DNA of 64,000 bases from Branchiibius cervicis (GTDB taxonomy: Bacteria > Actinomycetota > Actinomycetes > Actinomycetales > Dermatophilaceae), in contig NZ_JBHSWJ010000002.1 of the NCBI RefSeq assembly GCF_042661605.1, positions 3,410,001-3,474,000 on the forward strand, given 5' to 3'. Under the pieces are notes generated by a model that did no database searches, was not told where the DNA came from, and saw nothing but the letters and a program-made list of their open reading frames with translations. Both the position numbers and the translations under genes were made by a program. Positions 63,551 to 64,000 of the stretch are shown one piece after another. The stretch's first letter is position 1, and every line of letters begins with the position of its first letter.

Positions 63551-64000
63551 ATGAAAATCGGCATCCTGACCAGCGGTGGAGACTGTCCGGGCTTGAACGC
63601 GGTGATCCGCGGTGCCGTGATCAAGGGTGACCAGATCTACGGCGTGAAGTTCGCCGGGATCCTCGACGGGTACCGGGGACTGGCCGAAGGCGACATGATC
63701 CCGTTGCCACGCAAACGGGTTCGGGGACTGTCGTTCGTGGGTGGCACGATCCTGGGCACCTCGCGGACGAACCCCTACGAGCGCGGCGGCCTGGAGAACA
63801 TCAAGGAGCAACTGCACGACAACGAGGTCGACGCCATCATCGCGATCGGCGGTGAAGGCACGTTGAGCGCAGCCAAGCGGCTGGCTGACGACGGTATCCA
63901 CGTGGTCGGGGTGCCCAAGACCATCGACAACGACGTTGCCGCAACGGACTACACCTTCGGCTTCGACACCGCCGTGGCCATCGCGACCGAGTCGATCGAC
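63551..64000 (+). CDS. pfkA: 6-phosphofructokinase, C-terminus beyond the window
   Basis: 150 residues of the N-terminus. GILTSGGDCPGLNAVIRG at residues 4-21, RVRGLSFVGGTILGTSRTNPY, and IGGEGTLSAAKRL, the nucleotide loop with Glu in place of the usual Asp. PKTIDNDVAATDYTFGFDTA is the catalytic base region. It phosphorylates fructose 6-phosphate; the phosphate donor (ATP or PPi) depends on residues at and after the loop, and this actinobacterial group is mostly ATP-dependent. ATG 63551 is at the expected place. Confidence 0.95.
   Translation, partial: MKIGILTSGGDCPGLNAVIRGAVIKGDQIYGVKFAGILDGYRGLAEGDMIPLPRKRVRGLSFVGGTILGTSRTNPYERGGLENIKEQLHDNEVDAIIAIGGEGTLSAAKRLADDGIHVVGVPKTIDNDVAATDYTFGFDTAVAIATESID

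Noticed and set aside
1..64000. tRNA, rRNA or riboswitch genes
   Set aside because: I scanned by eye for cloverleaf-like and conserved rRNA sequence and found none I could support; a covariance-model search would settle it.

Overview
The window is about 68-70% G+C, with tight gene packing, GTG/TTG starts, many 1-4 base stop/start overlaps (GTGA, ATGA, TGATG) and abundant Actinobacteria-type families: LtrA, a FadD6-like acyl-CoA synthetase, an FprB-like ferredoxin reductase, a stand-alone LigD polymerase domain, DUF5996, a MocR/YczE pair and actinobacterial PfkA. It is chromosomal DNA of a high-GC actinobacterium. A Micrococcales/Dermacoccaceae-like host is my guess from the gene mix, not something the sequence proves. 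I see no rRNA, tRNA, CRISPR array, transposase or integrase.

Layout. 1-9.6 kb: Nudix, AI-2E permease, KstD-like flavoprotein, lipoprotein, hydrolase, phosphatase, acyl-CoA synthetase and LigD-type polymerase. 9.8-14.8 kb: a CDF metal exporter, a DesK/NarL-type two-component system, and an ABC/FtsX transporter with a perfect 20-base palindrome in front of it. 15.0-20.1 kb: a membrane-bound NRPS of the epsilon-poly-lysine synthetase (Pls) type, coupled to an M1 metallopeptidase. 20.2-23.1 kb: a GT2/GT39 pair resembling B. subtilis YkcC/YkcB. 23.9-27.5 kb: an AurF-like diiron oxygenase, an FprB-type reductase and an SDR, with shared operator-like repeats. 27.6-36.9 kb: SNF2/SWIM helicase, FemX-like transferase, GAF-LuxR regulator, NadE, EEP nuclease family protein and a phosphoribosyltransferase. 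37-46 kb: Nudix, enoyl-CoA hydratase, LtrA, YbaK, DEAD helicase, cupin dioxygenase, thioredoxin, CaiB-type CoA-transferase and an Hsp20 with a CIRCE-like element. 45.8-49.4 kb: a four-gene GT4/methyltransferase/terpene-cyclase-like/methyltransferase operon. 49.5-52.3 kb: a divergent FMO/BVMO and geranylgeranyl-reductase-like pair. 52.3-64 kb: G6PDH, dioxygenase plus rhodanese, UBP zinc finger plus DUF5996, MocR regulator with YczE, VOC, RHH, PAP2/diacylglycerol kinase, OsmC, two hydrolases, MutT and the start of pfkA.

Two themes stand out. First, operator-like inverted repeats of the form CTAC-N4-GTAG lie upstream of the SDR, the AurF/FprB pair and the BVMO, with a degenerate copy upstream of a hydrolase at 62.9 kb. 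This suggests a dispersed lipid or ketone catabolic regulon. Second, the Pls-like synthetase has a lysine-like specificity code and is coupled to a peptidase, which suggests production and turnover of a cationic homopolymer.

Caution. At least 14 conserved genes or gene ends are broken by a single missing base, nearly always in a run of four or five G or C. Restoring one base restores the family sequence and often the overlap with the next gene. I therefore read these as consensus errors in the assembly rather than pseudogenes, and give the coordinates of the intended gene.
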